Shown: piece after piece, positions 15,630 to 25,524 of the stretch
How the letters are laid out: every line of letters begins with the position of its first letter
Numbering within the stretch: position 1 is the first letter of the stretch
Source of the DNA: Actinomycetes bacterium
GTDB taxonomy: Bacteria > Actinomycetota > Acidimicrobiia > Acidimicrobiales > Palsa-688
Direction: 5' to 3'
DNA length: 64,000 nt
NCBI GenBank assembly: GCA_021838445.1
Contig: JAKCDU010000001.1
Location: 1 to 64,000, forward strand
Position numbers and translations under genes: made by a program
The notes under the pieces: model-generated
The model's input: the letters and a program-made list of their open reading frames with translations, nothing else
What the model was told of the DNA's origin: nothing
The model's database searches: none

Positions 15630-17722
15630 TGACCGCCACCGCCGCCCCCGCGCCCGCCGCACCGGAAACGCCCACCCCCCGCGGCGTCGCCCAATCCCGG
15701 AGCCTGTTCGACCGCGAGATCCTCGCCCAGTCACTGCGCGACTCCTTCTTCAAGCTGGACCCCCGGGTCCAGATCAAGAACCCGGTCATGTTCGTCGTGG
15801 CCGTCGGGACCGTCGTCACCTTCATAGAAGCCGTCGCCAAGCCCACGTTCTTCTCCTGGGCCATCACCGTCTGGCTGTTCCTCACCGTCATCTTCGCCAA
15901 CTTCGCCGAGGCCATGGCCGAAGGCCGGGGCAAAGCCCAGGCCGACACCCTGCGGCGCATGAGGTCCGAGACCGAGGCCAGGAGGCTGCTCCCCGACGGA
16001 GGCGAGCAGCGTTGCCCGGCCTCAGAGCTGTCCAAGGGCGACCTCGTCGTCTGTGAGGCCGGCGACGTCATCCCCTCCGACGGCGACATCATCGAAGGGA
16101 TCGCCTCGGTCGACGAGTCGGCCATCACCGGCGAGTCCGCCCCGGTGATCCGCGAGTCCGGTGGCGACCGCTCCGCGGTGACCGGCGGAACGAGGGTCCT
16201 ATCCGACCGGCTCGTCGTGCGGATCACCGCCGAGAGGGGCCAGACCTTCCTCGACCGCATGATCGGGCTCGTGGAAGGAGCCAACCGGCAGAAGACCCCC
16301 AACGAGCTCGCCCTCACCATCCTCCTGGCGGTGCTGACCATCGTCTTCATCCCCGTCGTGGTGTCGCTCGACCCCTTCGGCCACTTCTCGGCCATAGTCT
16401 CAGGGGCCAAGGGCACGGGCACCGTGGACGTGGTCATCCTGGTGGCCCTGCTGGTGTGCCTCATACCCACCACCATCGGCGCCCTCCTGTCCGCCATCGG
16501 CATCGCCGGCATGGACCGGCTCGTCCAGCGCAACGTGCTGGCCATGTCGGGCCGGGCCGTCGAGGCGGCCGGCGACGTGCAGACCCTCCTGTTGGACAAG
16601 ACCGGCACCATCACGCTCGGCAACCGCATGGCCTCCAAGTTCATACCTGTAGGCGGTCACTCCGAGCAGGAGCTGGCCAGCGCCGCCCAGCTCGCCTCCC
16701 TGGCCGACGAGACCCCCGAAGGGCGGTCGATAGTCGTGCTGGCCAAGGAACGCTTCGCCATCAGGGAGCGCCAGCTCGAAGGTTCCCACGAATTCGTGGC
16801 GTTCACCGCGCAGACCCGCATGTCCGGCCTCGACCTCGACGGCAGGCGGATACGCAAGGGTGCCGCCGAGGCGGTGAAGCGCTGGGTCGCCGAGCAGGGC
16901 GGTACGCCCCCGGACGAGCTCGACGGCGTGGTGGAGACGGTCTCCAAGGCCGGCTCCACCCCTTTGGTGGTGGCCGACGGCCGCACCGTGCTGGGGGTCA
17001 TCGAGCTCAAGGACGTGGTCAAGCAGGGGATCCGGGAGAAGTTCGACCAGATGCGCCAGATGGGCATACGCACGGTCATGATCACCGGGGACAACCCTCT
17101 CACCGCGGCGGCCATCGCCCAGGAGGCCGGGGTGGACGACTACCTGGCCGAAGCCACCCCCGAGGCCAAGATGGCCCTCATCAAGGCCGAGCAGGAGGGC
17201 GGCAAGCTGGTGGCCATGACCGGCGACGGGACCAACGACGCGCCCGCCCTCGCCCAGGCCGACGTCGGGGTGGCCATGAACACAGGGACCACGGCGGCCA
17301 AGGAGGCCGGCAACATGGTCGACCTCGACTCCAACCCCACCAAGCTCATCGACGTGGTGGAGATCGGCAAGCAGCTGCTCATCACCCGCGGCGCGCTCAC
17401 CACCTTCTCCATCGCCAACGACGTCGCCAAGTACTTCGCCATCATCCCCGCCCTCTTCGCCGCCACCTACCCCCAGCTCAACACCCTCAACGTCATGAAG
17501 CTGCACAGCCCCACCAGCGCCGTCCTGTCGGCGGTGATCTTCAACGCCCTGGTGATCATCGCCCTGGTCCCCCTCGCCCTGCGAGGAGTGCGCTTCCGCG
17601 CCGCCGGCGCATCCGCCATCCTCAGACGCAACGTTTGGATCTACGGCATCGGCGGGCTCATCGTCCCGTTCATCTTCATCAAGCTCATCGACCTCGTCCT
17701 CGTGGCCCTCCACGCCTACTGA
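15629..17722 (+). CDS. kdpB: KdpB, P-type ATPase subunit
   Basis: A 697-residue type IA P-type ATPase. The phosphorylated Asp323 is in [13 protein letters not shown]; the actuator motif TGES lies in [10 protein letters not shown]; the nucleotide domain has [12 protein letters not shown] and KGAAEAV; the hinge is [14 protein letters not shown] and [19 protein letters not shown] hydrolysis here powers K+ uptake through KdpA. It is cotranslated with kdpA through a TAATG overlap. All catalytic motifs are intact. Confidence 0.97.
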   Translation: MTATAAPAPAAPETPTPRGVAQSRSLFDREILAQSLRDSFFKLDPRVQIKNPVMFVVAVGTVVTFIEAVAKPTFFSWAITVWLFLTVIFANFAEAMAEGRGKAQADTLRRMRSETEARRLLPDGGEQRCPASELSKGDLVVCEAGDVIPSDGDIIEGIASVDESAITGESAPVIRESGGDRSAVTGGTRVLSDRLVVRITAERGQTFLDRMIGLVEGANRQKTPNELALTILLAVLTIVFIPVVVSLDPFGHFSAIVSGAKGTGTVDVVILVALLVCLIPTTIGALLSAIGIAGMDRLVQRNVLAMSGRAVEAAGDVQTLLLDKTGTITLGNRMASKFIPVGGHSEQELASAAQLASLADETPEGRSIVVLAKERFAIRERQLEGSHEFVAFTAQTRMSGLDLDGRRIRKGAAEAVKRWVAEQGGTPPDELDGVVETVSKAGSTPLVVADGRTVLGVIELKDVVKQGIREKFDQMRQMGIRTVMITGDNPLTAAAIAQEAGVDDYLAEATPEAKMALIKAEQEGGKLVAMTGDGTNDAPALAQADVGVAMNTGTTAAKEAGNMVDLDSNPTKLIDVVEIGKQLLITRGALTTFSIANDVAKYFAIIPALFAATYPQLNTLNVMKLHSPTSAVLSAVIFNALVIIALVPLALRGVRFRAAGASAILRRNVWIYGIGGLIVPFIFIKLIDLVLVALHAY

Positions 17723-17736
17723 CTGAGACCATCACC

Positions 17737-18384
17737 ATGGTTACCCACATCCGCCGTTCCATCATCTCCATCCTGATCATCACCGCCGTCTTCGGCTTCA
17801 TCTACATGCTCGCCGGTACCGGCATCTCCCAACTGGCGTTCCGCCACCAAGCCAACGGCTCCATCACCCCCAACGGCTCCACACTCATCGGCCAGGACTG
17901 GTCCGCCACCAAATGCCCGGGGCACCCCCAAGGCAGCTGCGTGTTCCACGGCCGACCCGACGCCACCGGCCCCTACGCTGCGGTGGTCTGCTCATCCAAC
18001 GCCCGGAACTGCACACCGAGCTCCGGCGGGGACAACCCCCTTGTCGCCAACAACGTCAGCGGTTCATCCGGCGCGACCAACCTGGGCCCCAGGTCCCAGA
18101 CCCTCCTGAACAACACCAGGCAACTGGTCTCCTACTGGAGATCGCTCGGGGTCGAGCACCCGACCCCTGACCTGGTCACCACCTCGGGTAGCGGTCTCGA
18201 CCCCGACATCACCCCCCAGGACGCCATCGTCCAGATACCGATGGTGGCCGCCGCCACCGGTGTTGCACCCTCCGAGCTGCAAACCCTGATCCGCGAGCAG
18301 ACCCACAGTGCCCAGTTCGGCTTCCTCGGCAGCCCCGACATCAACGTGCTGCAACTCAACGAGGCGCTGGCCAGGCTGAAGTGA
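17737..18384 (+). CDS. kdpC: KdpC subunit with extra cysteine-bearing segment
   Basis: A 215-residue subunit with one N-terminal membrane helix (residues 8-28) and a periplasmic-side or extracellular domain. KdpC motifs are present: GSTLIGQDW, FHGRPDATGPY, ATNLGPRS and the C-terminal FLGSPDINVLQLNEAL. It assists KdpB nucleotide binding and assembly. The LIGQ-to-FHGRP stretch and the region before NLGP carry insertions with four Cys (60, 68, 85, 92) that most KdpC proteins lack; they could form two disulfides or bind a metal. The ATG at 17737 lies 14 bases after kdpB. Confidence 0.92.
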   Translation: MVTHIRRSIISILIITAVFGFIYMLAGTGISQLAFRHQANGSITPNGSTLIGQDWSATKCPGHPQGSCVFHGRPDATGPYAAVVCSSNARNCTPSSGGDNPLVANNVSGSSGATNLGPRSQTLLNNTRQLVSYWRSLGVEHPTPDLVTTSGSGLDPDITPQDAIVQIPMVAAATGVAPSELQTLIREQTHSAQFGFLGSPDINVLQLNEALARLK

Positions 18385-18397
18385 CCGGCGAGAAGCT

Positions 18398-19594
18398 GTG
18401 AACCCCTCCGAGATCACCGGCTCCGAGAGGATTGACGAAGGTGTGAGCGTGGCGGTCTCGAGCGAAGATGACGCTACCGACGTCGTCGAGGAGGCGGGAC
18501 ACTTCCGGATATACCTGGGCGCGGCGGCGGGTGTCGGCAAGACCTACGCCATGCTCAACGAAGGTCACCGGCGCCTGGAACGCGGCACCGACGTCGTAGT
18601 CGGGTTCGTGGAGTGTCACCGACGTCCCCTGACCGAGGAACGCCTAGCCGGCCTCGAGATGGTCCCCCGGCGCACCGTCGAATACCGCGGCTCGCGCTTC
18701 GAGGAGATGGACCTCGACTCGATACTCGCCCGGCACCCCGAGGTGGCTCTCGTCGACGAACTGGCCCACACCAATGTCCCCGGGTCACGCCACGCCAAGA
18801 GGTGGGAGGACGTGCTCGAGATCCTCGAGGCCGGTATCGACGTGATCACCACGGTGAACATCCAGCACCTCGAGAGCATGGCCGACGCCGTCGAGCAGAT
18901 GGCCGAGACCAGGGTCCTCGAACGGGTTCCGGACTGGGTGGTGCGCAAAGCCGACCAGATCGAGCTGGTCGATTCGTCCCCCGAAGCACTTCGGCGGCGG
19001 ATGCTCCACGGCAACATCTATCCCGGGCCCCAAGTCCCCCAAGCGCTGACTCACTTCTTCCGCACTGACAACCTCATCGCGCTGCGAGAGCTCGCCCTGC
19101 GGTTCCTCGCCGACGAGACCGAGGAGGAGCTCCTCGAGCACCTGCAGCGCCGGCAGGCGCAGGTCCTGTGGGAGACCAGCGAACGCATCCTGGTCGCGGT
19201 CACCGCCGCCCCCGGCACCGACGCCATCGTGCGGCGCGCCGCCCGCATGGCCTCCCGTATCAAAGCCGAGCTGCAGGTCCTGCACGTCGTCGCCGACGGG
19301 CGTCCCCAGATGGACGACAGGCAGCTGGCGGTCCTCCGCCAGGTCAGCGTCGACGTCGGAGCCCGCTGGACCGAACACCGGGCCGAGGACCCCGCCCAGG
19401 CCGTCATCGACTATGCCAGGTCCCACCAGATCACCCAGATCGTCGTCGGCTCGAGCGGTCGGTCCCGCTGGCAGGAGCTCAAGGGGGGAGGGTCCGTGGT
19501 CAGGAAGATCTCCCGCCTCGCCGGGTCGGCCGGAATCGACGTCCACATCATCGCCCGGCGCGATGCCACCCCCGAACCCGACCCCCGAAGGTGA
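18398..19594 (+). CDS. Stand-alone KdpD N-terminal sensor plus USP domain
   Basis: A 398-residue cytosolic protein equal to the N-terminal half of classical KdpD. Residues about 33-245 are the KdpD domain with Walker A GAAAGVGKT (41-49), the VGFVECHRRPLTEERLAGLE segment and VDELAHTNVPGSRHAKRWED. Residues about 255-385 are a USP domain (ERILVAVTAAPGTDAIVRRA ... IVVGSSGRSRW), which binds ATP or c-di-AMP in homologues. There is no membrane, HisKA or ATPase domain. It follows kdpC by 13 bases from a GTG start. It presumably partners in trans with the kinase at 12173-13648. Confidence 0.9.
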   Translation: MNPSEITGSERIDEGVSVAVSSEDDATDVVEEAGHFRIYLGAAAGVGKTYAMLNEGHRRLERGTDVVVGFVECHRRPLTEERLAGLEMVPRRTVEYRGSRFEEMDLDSILARHPEVALVDELAHTNVPGSRHAKRWEDVLEILEAGIDVITTVNIQHLESMADAVEQMAETRVLERVPDWVVRKADQIELVDSSPEALRRRMLHGNIYPGPQVPQALTHFFRTDNLIALRELALRFLADETEEELLEHLQRRQAQVLWETSERILVAVTAAPGTDAIVRRAARMASRIKAELQVLHVVADGRPQMDDRQLAVLRQVSVDVGARWTEHRAEDPAQAVIDYARSHQITQIVVGSSGRSRWQELKGGGSVVRKISRLAGSAGIDVHIIARRDATPEPDPRR

Positions 19595-19895
19595 CCCGGG
19601 CCGGAAGCCGACCATCGACACGGCTCTCCACCGTTTCACCCAACAGCTGGCCGGCCGGTACAGTGACACCAAGCCCGAGTTGGGCTTAGGGCCTCCGCTG
19701 CTGGAGGTAGATCGGGGGTTCCCGTGGGGAACCCGACTGCGCAGCCACCGGGGCCGCATGACGGCCCGGGCTCCAAAGGAGTTGCGGCACCCCCCACGGG
19801 GCGACGAGCCGGGCCGGCCCTGTCGCGCCTGGCCCGCTGCGGCGGCCCGATCCAACGAACGTCTCGCCGGGTCTGCCGGCAAAGGAGTGTCTCGC
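19595..19895 (+). other. 301-bp leader with stable hairpins before the SPFH gene
   Basis: No gene is supported. GGGTTCCC and GGGAACCC at 19716-19734 form a perfect 8-bp stem with a 3-base loop, and GGGCCG-CATGA-CGGCCC follows near 19753-19770. A ribosome site AAAGGAG lies at 19881-19887. The spacing suggests a structured 5' leader or attenuator; I could not match it to a riboswitch class. Confidence 0.4.
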
Positions 19896-21095
19896 ATGTT
19901 TGGTTGGCGTATCCCCTCACCCGACGAAGCGATGCTGATCAGCGGCTCCAAGGGTCGCGGTGACGGTGCGGCGCCGTACAAGGTGGTGACGGGCCATGGG
20001 GCCTTCGTGCTGCCGCCCCGCTCCAAGGCCTCGTTCCTCACCCTGTCGATGCAGGAGGCCGAGGTCCTCGAGCCGTGCGTGACCCAGCAGGGGATCACGT
20101 TGGCGGTGAAGGCGGTGATCGCGTTCAAGGTGGGCAACGACCACGAGTCGATCGTCAACGCGGCCACCCGCTTCCTCGCCGACGAGGACCAGATGACCCG
20201 TTTGACCGGTCGGATATTCGCCGGTCACCTCCGCTCCATCGTGGGGTCGATGACCGTCGAGGATCTGATCCGGGAGCGCCAGAAGCTGGCCCAGGAGGTC
20301 CTTGACCAGTCCAAGCCGGAGATGGCCACCCTCGGGTTGGTGGTGGACTCCCTGCAGATCGAGTCGATCGACGACCAGGGCTCGGGTTACATCAAGGCTC
20401 TGAGCCAGCCCCACGTCGCGGCGGTCAACCAGGCCGCCGCGATCGCCCAGTCGGCGGCCGATCAGGCGGCGGCCAAGGCCCGGCAGGAGTCTGATCGCAA
20501 TCAGGCGGAGTACGCCCGCCAGACGTCAGTGGCCCGGGCGGAGTACGACGCCGAGGTCGAAGCCGCCCAGGCCAAGGCGGCGCGGTCAGGTCCGCTGGCT
20601 GCGGCGCGGGCTCAGCAGGAGGTGCTGGCCGAGCAGGCCAAGGTCGCCGAGCGCAACGCGGAGCTGCGTCAGCGGCAGTTGATCGCCGAGGTGGTCCGCC
20701 CGGCGGAGGCCGAAGCGGAGCGCATCAAGTTGCTCGCCACCGCCGAGGCCGAAGCGACCAGGGTTCGCGCCGAGGCCGCCGCCGCCAACGACCGGGTCGC
20801 GCTCGACCAGCAGCTGATCAGCCTGCTACCCCAGGTGGTCGAGGGCATGAGCAAGGGTTTGGCCCAGGCCAACATCACCGTGCTCAACGGCGCCGAGGGA
20901 TACAACGAGACCGTGTCCGGGTTGGTCGGCCAGTCCATGGCCATCCTCGAGACCCTTCGCGCCGGCGTCCGCAACGGAACGGGGGCCCGTGCCGCCTCCA
21001 CCGTAGTGTCGCCGGGGGCGAACGGCATCGCCGCCCCGCCGCCCCTGCGGGAGACGACCGCGGCCGACAGCACGACGGCGAGGGCCACGCCGTAG
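19896..21095 (+). CDS. SPFH/flotillin-like protein
   Basis: A 399-residue protein. Residues about 10-165 form the SPFH (band 7) domain, with [33 protein letters not shown] and the [19 protein letters not shown] segment. Residues about 170-310 are an Ala/Glu/Lys/Arg-rich coiled coil typical of flotillins ([37 protein letters not shown]). The flotillin C-terminal [16 protein letters not shown] oligomerisation segment follows. It lacks an obvious membrane hairpin, so membrane association is peripheral. Such proteins scaffold membrane microdomains and complexes; its position after kdp hints at, but does not prove, a link. ATG preceded by AAAGGAG. Confidence 0.85.
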   Translation: MFGWRIPSPDEAMLISGSKGRGDGAAPYKVVTGHGAFVLPPRSKASFLTLSMQEAEVLEPCVTQQGITLAVKAVIAFKVGNDHESIVNAATRFLADEDQMTRLTGRIFAGHLRSIVGSMTVEDLIRERQKLAQEVLDQSKPEMATLGLVVDSLQIESIDDQGSGYIKALSQPHVAAVNQAAAIAQSAADQAAAKARQESDRNQAEYARQTSVARAEYDAEVEAAQAKAARSGPLAAARAQQEVLAEQAKVAERNAELRQRQLIAEVVRPAEAEAERIKLLATAEAEATRVRAEAAAANDRVALDQQLISLLPQVVEGMSKGLAQANITVLNGAEGYNETVSGLVGQSMAILETLRAGVRNGTGARAASTVVSPGANGIAAPPPLRETTAADSTTARATP

Positions 21096-21214
21096 CAGGT
21101 TCTCCCCACCGCGACCTGGTGGGGTTCATCGGGGATGGCCGCGGCGTAATGGACCTCGGCCAGCACGGCCGGCGCCATGAGCCACGGGGCGCCGACGGCC
21201 ACATGGGGGGCGTA

Positions 21215-21400
21215 GCCCGTCAAGTCCCTGGGTGAGAAGGGCTTGGCCACGTAGTCGTCGGCGCCGAGCTCGAGACCGTTCACCCGGTCGGCTTCGCTGG
21301 AGCGGGCCGTCAGCATGACGACCGGGGAATCCATCACCCCGTCGTCTTCGCTCAGCGCCTCCTTCTCGACCAGCGAAGGGACCAGGACTTCAGGGTGGTG
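21215..21400 (-). pseudogene. Response-regulator receiver fragment
   Basis: The minus strand reads [17 protein letters not shown], then [20 protein letters not shown] and [15 protein letters not shown], the C-terminal half of an OmpR-type receiver domain with the conserved Thr and Lys. It lacks the phospho-acceptor half and the DNA-binding domain, so it is a remnant. The rest of 21096-21457 holds no supported gene. Confidence 0.6.
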
Positions 21401-21444
21401 TCACAAACAGCAACCGGTGCCGCATGAGGTCGGGGGTATGTGCC

Positions 21445-21450
21445 TAGCCT
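21445..21450 (+). promoter_or_regulatory. -10 box (TAGCCT) of the rhamnosidase-like gene
   Basis: TAGCCT is followed by exactly 7 bases and then the ATG at 21458. There is no Shine-Dalgarno before that ATG, so a leaderless transcript is likely and it helps choose this start over the in-frame GTG at 21440. Confidence 0.45.
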
Positions 21451-21457
21451 CGGCGGG

Positions 21458-23872
21458 ATGCGCCTCACCCACCCTGATCCGTTCGCCACCCGCTGGCGGG
21501 CTCGTTGGATCTGGCACCAACGGCCGGCCATCGGGGCCGAGGCGGCCAGCAGCCCGGCGCTGACCGACCGGCGCGACACGGTCGCCTTGCTGCGCCGCAC
21601 GCTGGTACTGGCCACGGCCCCCGGGCGGGCCCCGGCCCGGTGCTGGACCGATGGCCGGTACATCCTGCGGGTCAACGGGGTGGAAGTCGGGCGCGGCCCG
21701 GTGCGCAGCGATCCCCGCCGGCCGCACTACGACGTCGTGGACCTGGCGCCCCATCTGGTGGTGGGGGAGAACGTGCTGGCCCTTGTGGCCCGCCACTACG
21801 GGCGCGCCACCTCGTGGTGGATGCCGGCCCGGCCCACCTATTCGCTCGGCGCCGGCAGCGTCGTGTTCGAGGCTCTCGTCGGCGAGGAGTGGGTCGTGAG
21901 CGACCGCTCTTGGCTGAGCCGGGCTGGTGAGGCCTGGACGCCGATGGCGCCGGCGAGCGGAGCGGGGGAGCTTCCCCTCGAGTCGTTCGACGCATCGCGT
22001 CACCCGTCGGGCTGGGACCGGCCCGGTTTCGACGCCTCCGGTTGGCGGCCGGCGTTCGAGATCACGCCCTTCCACTCCGGCTCTCATGGCGACCCCCACC
22101 CGCCGAGCGAGCCTTTCGGCGTCCTGCGGCCGCCCGTACGGGTGGCTTTCCCCGGCGGGGCGCGCCGAGGCGCCGAGGCGTCGCGGGTGACCGGGCGCGA
22201 CGGAGCCGAGCGCGTCGACGACCCGGTGGACCAGGTGGCCGCTGACGAGCGCAGCCGCGTCGCGCCCGACGGCCCGGTCAGGACCATGGGATTCGACCTC
22301 GGCCGAATCGCCTGCGGGACCGTTGAGCTGACCGTGCAGGACGCGCCGGCCGGGACCGAGATCTCGGTGGCGGCGGCCGAGCATCTCGACGCCGAGGGCC
22401 GGCTGGCGCCGCTCGGGCAGCACGCCGGTTTCCGCTTCGTCGCGGCGGGCACGGGGCGGGAGTGCTTCGAGACCTTCGATCTCATCGGTGCCCGCTACCT
22501 GCACGCCTCCATACGTTCCCCGCACCCCTCGCCGCATCCCTCGACGGTCCCGCAGCTCGAGCTTTCGCTGCACGAGAGGTTGCGGCCCCGGCCCCCGGGG
22601 GCCTCCTTCGCCTGCTCGGACCCGGTGCTCGAGCGCATCCACGCCGTCGGCCTGCGCACCGTCGACCTATGCGCCCTGGACTCATTCGTGGACTGCCCGA
22701 CGCGCGAGCAGCGGGCCTGGACCGGGGACTCGGTCGTCCACCAGATGGTGGACCTGGTGGCCAACCCCGACTGGTCCATGGCCCGCTGGCACCCGCAGCT
22801 CGCCGCGGCAACGAGGACCGACGGCATGCTGCCGATGGCGGCCGCTTGCGACTTCGCCGGCGACCACCACATGTTCATCCCCGACTGGTCGCTGCACTGG
22901 GTGCGCAGCGTGCACAACCTGTACCGCTACACAGGGGACCGTGACCTGGTCGGCGACCTGCTGCCGGTGGCCGAACAGACGCTGCGCTGGTTCGAGCCGT
23001 TCCTCGGCGACGACGGGCTCCTCGAGCGGGTATCGGGTTGGGTGCTGCTCGACTGGGCGAGCGTGTACTCGGAGGGGTCGTCCTCGACGCTCAACGCCCT
23101 GTGGGCTCGCGCTCTCGAGGACCTCGCCGAGATGGCGGCCTGGATCGGCAACCACGCCACCGCGGCATGGGCCCGCAGGCGCTACTCGGATGTGGCCGGG
23201 GCCTTCGACCGCTTCTGGGACGAGCGGCGCGGCGTCTACGTCGACCACGTCGTCGATGGCGTGGCCCGCCGCAGCGCCGCCCAGCACGGGGGCGCCGCCG
23301 CCCTCGCCGCCGGTCTGGTGCCCGCCCCGAGGATCGGCCGCGTGGTGGAACGGCTGACCGACCGGACCCGCCTCCTGCGCCACTCGTGGGCCATGGACAC
23401 GGTCACTCCCGAAGGGGACGGAATCGGCTACCTGTACCTGACCTCGGGCTACCCGGCGCCCGACTGGGACGTCGAGGAACAGATGGTCGCAGCCGAGCCG
23501 TTCTTCCGCTACGTGCTCCACGACGGGCTGGCCCGGGCCGGCCGGGCCGACCTGGTGGCCGACGTGTGCCGTGACTGGGTGGTGTTCCTCGAGCGGGGGG
23601 AGACCAGCTGGCCGGAATGCTGGAACGGCGGGACCCACTGCCACGGCTGGTCATCGACCCCCACCCGTGACCTCGTCGTCCACACCCTGGGCGTCACGCC
23701 GGCCGAGCCGGGCTACGCCGCGGTGCGCGTGGCGCCGGCGCTCGGAGATCTCGAGTGGGCCCGGGCGACGGTCCCGACCCCGCACGGGCCGGTCACCGTC
23801 GAAGCCCGCGCCGACGGTTCGGTGCACGTCGACAGCCCGGTGCCGGTGATCCGCGGTGTCGCCGGCGGGTGA
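21458..23872 (+). CDS. Alpha-L-rhamnosidase-like glycoside hydrolase (GH78 type)
   Basis: An 804-residue, apparently cytosolic enzyme (no signal peptide). The N-terminal part is a beta-sandwich (ARCWTDGRYILRVNG, PHYDVVDLAPHL), then a second sandwich (FDLGRIACGTVELTVQDAPA), then the alpha/alpha barrel from about residue 385. The hallmark DCPTREQRAWTGDS is at 412-425 with the acidic residues Asp412 and Asp424; LLDWASVYSEG and GETSWPECWNGGTHCHGWS later in the barrel correspond to the catalytic Glu region of the family. It should release L-rhamnose or a similar sugar from glycosides or glycans. The gene is convergent with an MFS transporter, which may import or export the substrate. An in-frame GTG at 21440 would add six residues. 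Confidence 0.82.
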   Translation: MRLTHPDPFATRWRARWIWHQRPAIGAEAASSPALTDRRDTVALLRRTLVLATAPGRAPARCWTDGRYILRVNGVEVGRGPVRSDPRRPHYDVVDLAPHLVVGENVLALVARHYGRATSWWMPARPTYSLGAGSVVFEALVGEEWVVSDRSWLSRAGEAWTPMAPASGAGELPLESFDASRHPSGWDRPGFDASGWRPAFEITPFHSGSHGDPHPPSEPFGVLRPPVRVAFPGGARRGAEASRVTGRDGAERVDDPVDQVAADERSRVAPDGPVRTMGFDLGRIACGTVELTVQDAPAGTEISVAAAEHLDAEGRLAPLGQHAGFRFVAAGTGRECFETFDLIGARYLHASIRSPHPSPHPSTVPQLELSLHERLRPRPPGASFACSDPVLERIHAVGLRTVDLCALDSFVDCPTREQRAWTGDSVVHQMVDLVANPDWSMARWHPQLAAATRTDGMLPMAAACDFAGDHHMFIPDWSLHWVRSVHNLYRYTGDRDLVGDLLPVAEQTLRWFEPFLGDDGLLERVSGWVLLDWASVYSEGSSSTLNALWARALEDLAEMAAWIGNHATAAWARRRYSDVAGAFDRFWDERRGVYVDHVVDGVARRSAAQHGGAAALAAGLVPAPRIGRVVERLTDRTRLLRHSWAMDTVTPEGDGIGYLYLTSGYPAPDWDVEEQMVAAEPFFRYVLHDGLARAGRADLVADVCRDWVVFLERGETSWPECWNGGTHCHGWSSTPTRDLVVHTLGVTPAEPGYAAVRVAPALGDLEWARATVPTPHGPVTVEARADGSVHVDSPVPVIRGVAGG

Positions 23873-23903
23873 GACGTCCCGGCCCGAGAGGCTGCTGCGG
23901 CGG

Positions 23904-25091
23904 TCACCGCCTGCGGTCGAGGTGCGGGGGTTCCTCGAGACCCACGGCCAACACTGCGGTGGCGGCCAGGCCGATGACCCCCACCACTGGTCCGGCGAAG
24001 GCGATGCTGGCCACGGCTACCACCAGCGAGTCGGTCAGGGGCCCGGCCACATTGCCCCCGTCGGCCACGACCCTCCACAGCGCGAGGAACGACGCCCTCC
24101 CCTCCGGCGGGGTGAGGTCGGCGCCGAGGGTCATGACGATCCCCGAGCCCAGGCCGTTGCCGAAGCCCAGAGTCAAGGCGACGAGGAAGAGGGTGAGGTA
24201 GCTGTGACTGAAGGGGATGAGGATGTGGCCGACGGACAGGATGAGGATGCAGGGCACGGCCACGGCCCGCCGACCCCACCGGTCGGACACGTGGCCGGCG
24301 GGGTAGAACAGGGCCAGATCTACCAGTGACGACCAGGCGAAGATGGCCGCCGCCGACCCCGAGCCGAGCCCGATGTGGGCGGCCCAGAGGGGCACCATGG
24401 CCACCCGGCTGCCCCGCAGGAGCATGATCCCGAACGCCCCCACGCCCGAGGTGGCGAACCCTCGGCGGTGATCGCGCAGCACCTTGAGGGGGTGGACCGC
24501 CGGCTGGGCCGCCGCCCTGGCCTCGTGGTCGGAGCCATCCTGGGCCATCGCATACCAGGAGAAGCCGATCACGAGGGCCACCAGATAGATGGCGAAGCCC
24601 ACCGAGGCGTCGTTCTTGGTGGCCAGGGCCACGAAGACGAACGGCCCGATGACGTTGCCCACCCTCATCACCCCCCCGAACAGCGAAAGGGCCCGTCCCC
24701 GGATCGGGGCCGGGGCGACCCGGCTCAGGTAGGTCATCCATACCAGGCTCCACAGAGACAGGCCGGCGGACTGGACGAACAGGGACCCGGCCAGGACGAC
24801 CACGGAGTTGGCCAGCAGGCAACCGAGCAGCCCGGCGGCCGTGGCGGTGGCGCCGACCCAGGCCGAGCGCCGCTCGCCGATGGCGGCGAGGAGACGGCCG
24901 GCGGGTAGGTCGAAGACCAAGCCGCCCAGGCCATTCACGGCCACTACGGCGGTGGATGCACCGGGCGACGCGTGGAGGTCCCGGGCGGCGTAGACGAGGA
25001 TAGGGAGCATGGCCCCCTGCCCGGTGCTGAGGACCAGGTTGGGGATGTACACCCGCTTCCACAACGAGCGTATGGTGACCTGGCCCGACAC
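23904..25091 (-). CDS. MFS transporter
   Basis: A 395-residue protein with 12 predicted membrane helices. The MFS motif between helices 2 and 3 is visible as DLPAGRLLAAIGERRS, and the equivalent in the second half as YPAGHVSDRWGRRAVAV. It is a secondary transporter of unknown substrate. Start is placed at a GTG (25091) preceding SGQVTIRSLWKRVYIPN; a CTG about 30 bases upstream has GGAGG in front of it and cannot be excluded. The open frame extends to 25253, but that part is Arg/Pro-rich and not protein-like. Convergent with the rhamnosidase-like gene, 31 bases apart. Confidence 0.8.
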   Translation of the reverse strand: MSGQVTIRSLWKRVYIPNLVLSTGQGAMLPILVYAARDLHASPGASTAVVAVNGLGGLVFDLPAGRLLAAIGERRSAWVGATATAAGLLGCLLANSVVVLAGSLFVQSAGLSLWSLVWMTYLSRVAPAPIRGRALSLFGGVMRVGNVIGPFVFVALATKNDASVGFAIYLVALVIGFSWYAMAQDGSDHEARAAAQPAVHPLKVLRDHRRGFATSGVGAFGIMLLRGSRVAMVPLWAAHIGLGSGSAAAIFAWSSLVDLALFYPAGHVSDRWGRRAVAVPCILILSVGHILIPFSHSYLTLFLVALTLGFGNGLGSGIVMTLGADLTPPEGRASFLALWRVVADGGNVAGPLTDSLVVAVASIAFAGPVVGVIGLAATAVLAVGLEEPPHLDRRR

Positions 25092-25524
25092 TGGTTCCCC
25101 GGCCTGCTCGTGTCTGGTCAGTAGTCCTCCGATACGGTGCCCGCGCCAGCCCCGAGGTTCCCACCTGAGCGTCGTTGCCGGCAAACCGGCGGTGCGGCGC
25201 GCCCGGGGGGTGCCGCAGCCGCGGACCGGGACCCGGCCGCGCCGCAGAAGCATTCAGATGGCTCGAAAACGGTCGTCGTGGCCGAATACCTTCCGCTGCT
25301 GGACCTCGGGGACGGGATGTGCTCCTACCGAAGGGCCGCCAGCCTTTACGCTGCACTGTCGTGCAAGAGGAAGCCGCCAGGGAACAGCCGCAACACCGTC
25401 GCCCGCCGGGCCGGCCAGGCGGTCGGGTTGCACCCGGTGACAGGCCCGCCCCGCCGGCGGGCATCGACGCCGATTGATGGGGGGAGCGGGACTTCGGTCG
25501 GGCCGGTGGGCCCGCCGGAGCATC
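25092..25524. other. Intergenic region, no gene seen
   Basis: About 430 bases between the divergent MFS and SGNH-hydrolase genes. Open frames cross it in several directions because of high GC, but none contains a recognisable domain or a good start. It must carry the promoters of both neighbours. Confidence 0.4.

Noticed and set aside
13920-15734. A 604-codon minus-strand open frame, and a similar 437-codon one at 16400-17713
   Set aside because: Both are antisense shadows of kdpA and kdpB. Their translations are Gly/Asp/His/Val-rich low-complexity strings with no domain, whereas the plus-strand genes have all family motifs.
23713-25464. 583-codon minus-strand frame across the MFS gene
   Set aside because: It is a frame-shifted shadow of the MFS gene with Arg/Pro/Gly-rich sequence; the membrane-helix pattern lies in the 23904-25091 frame.
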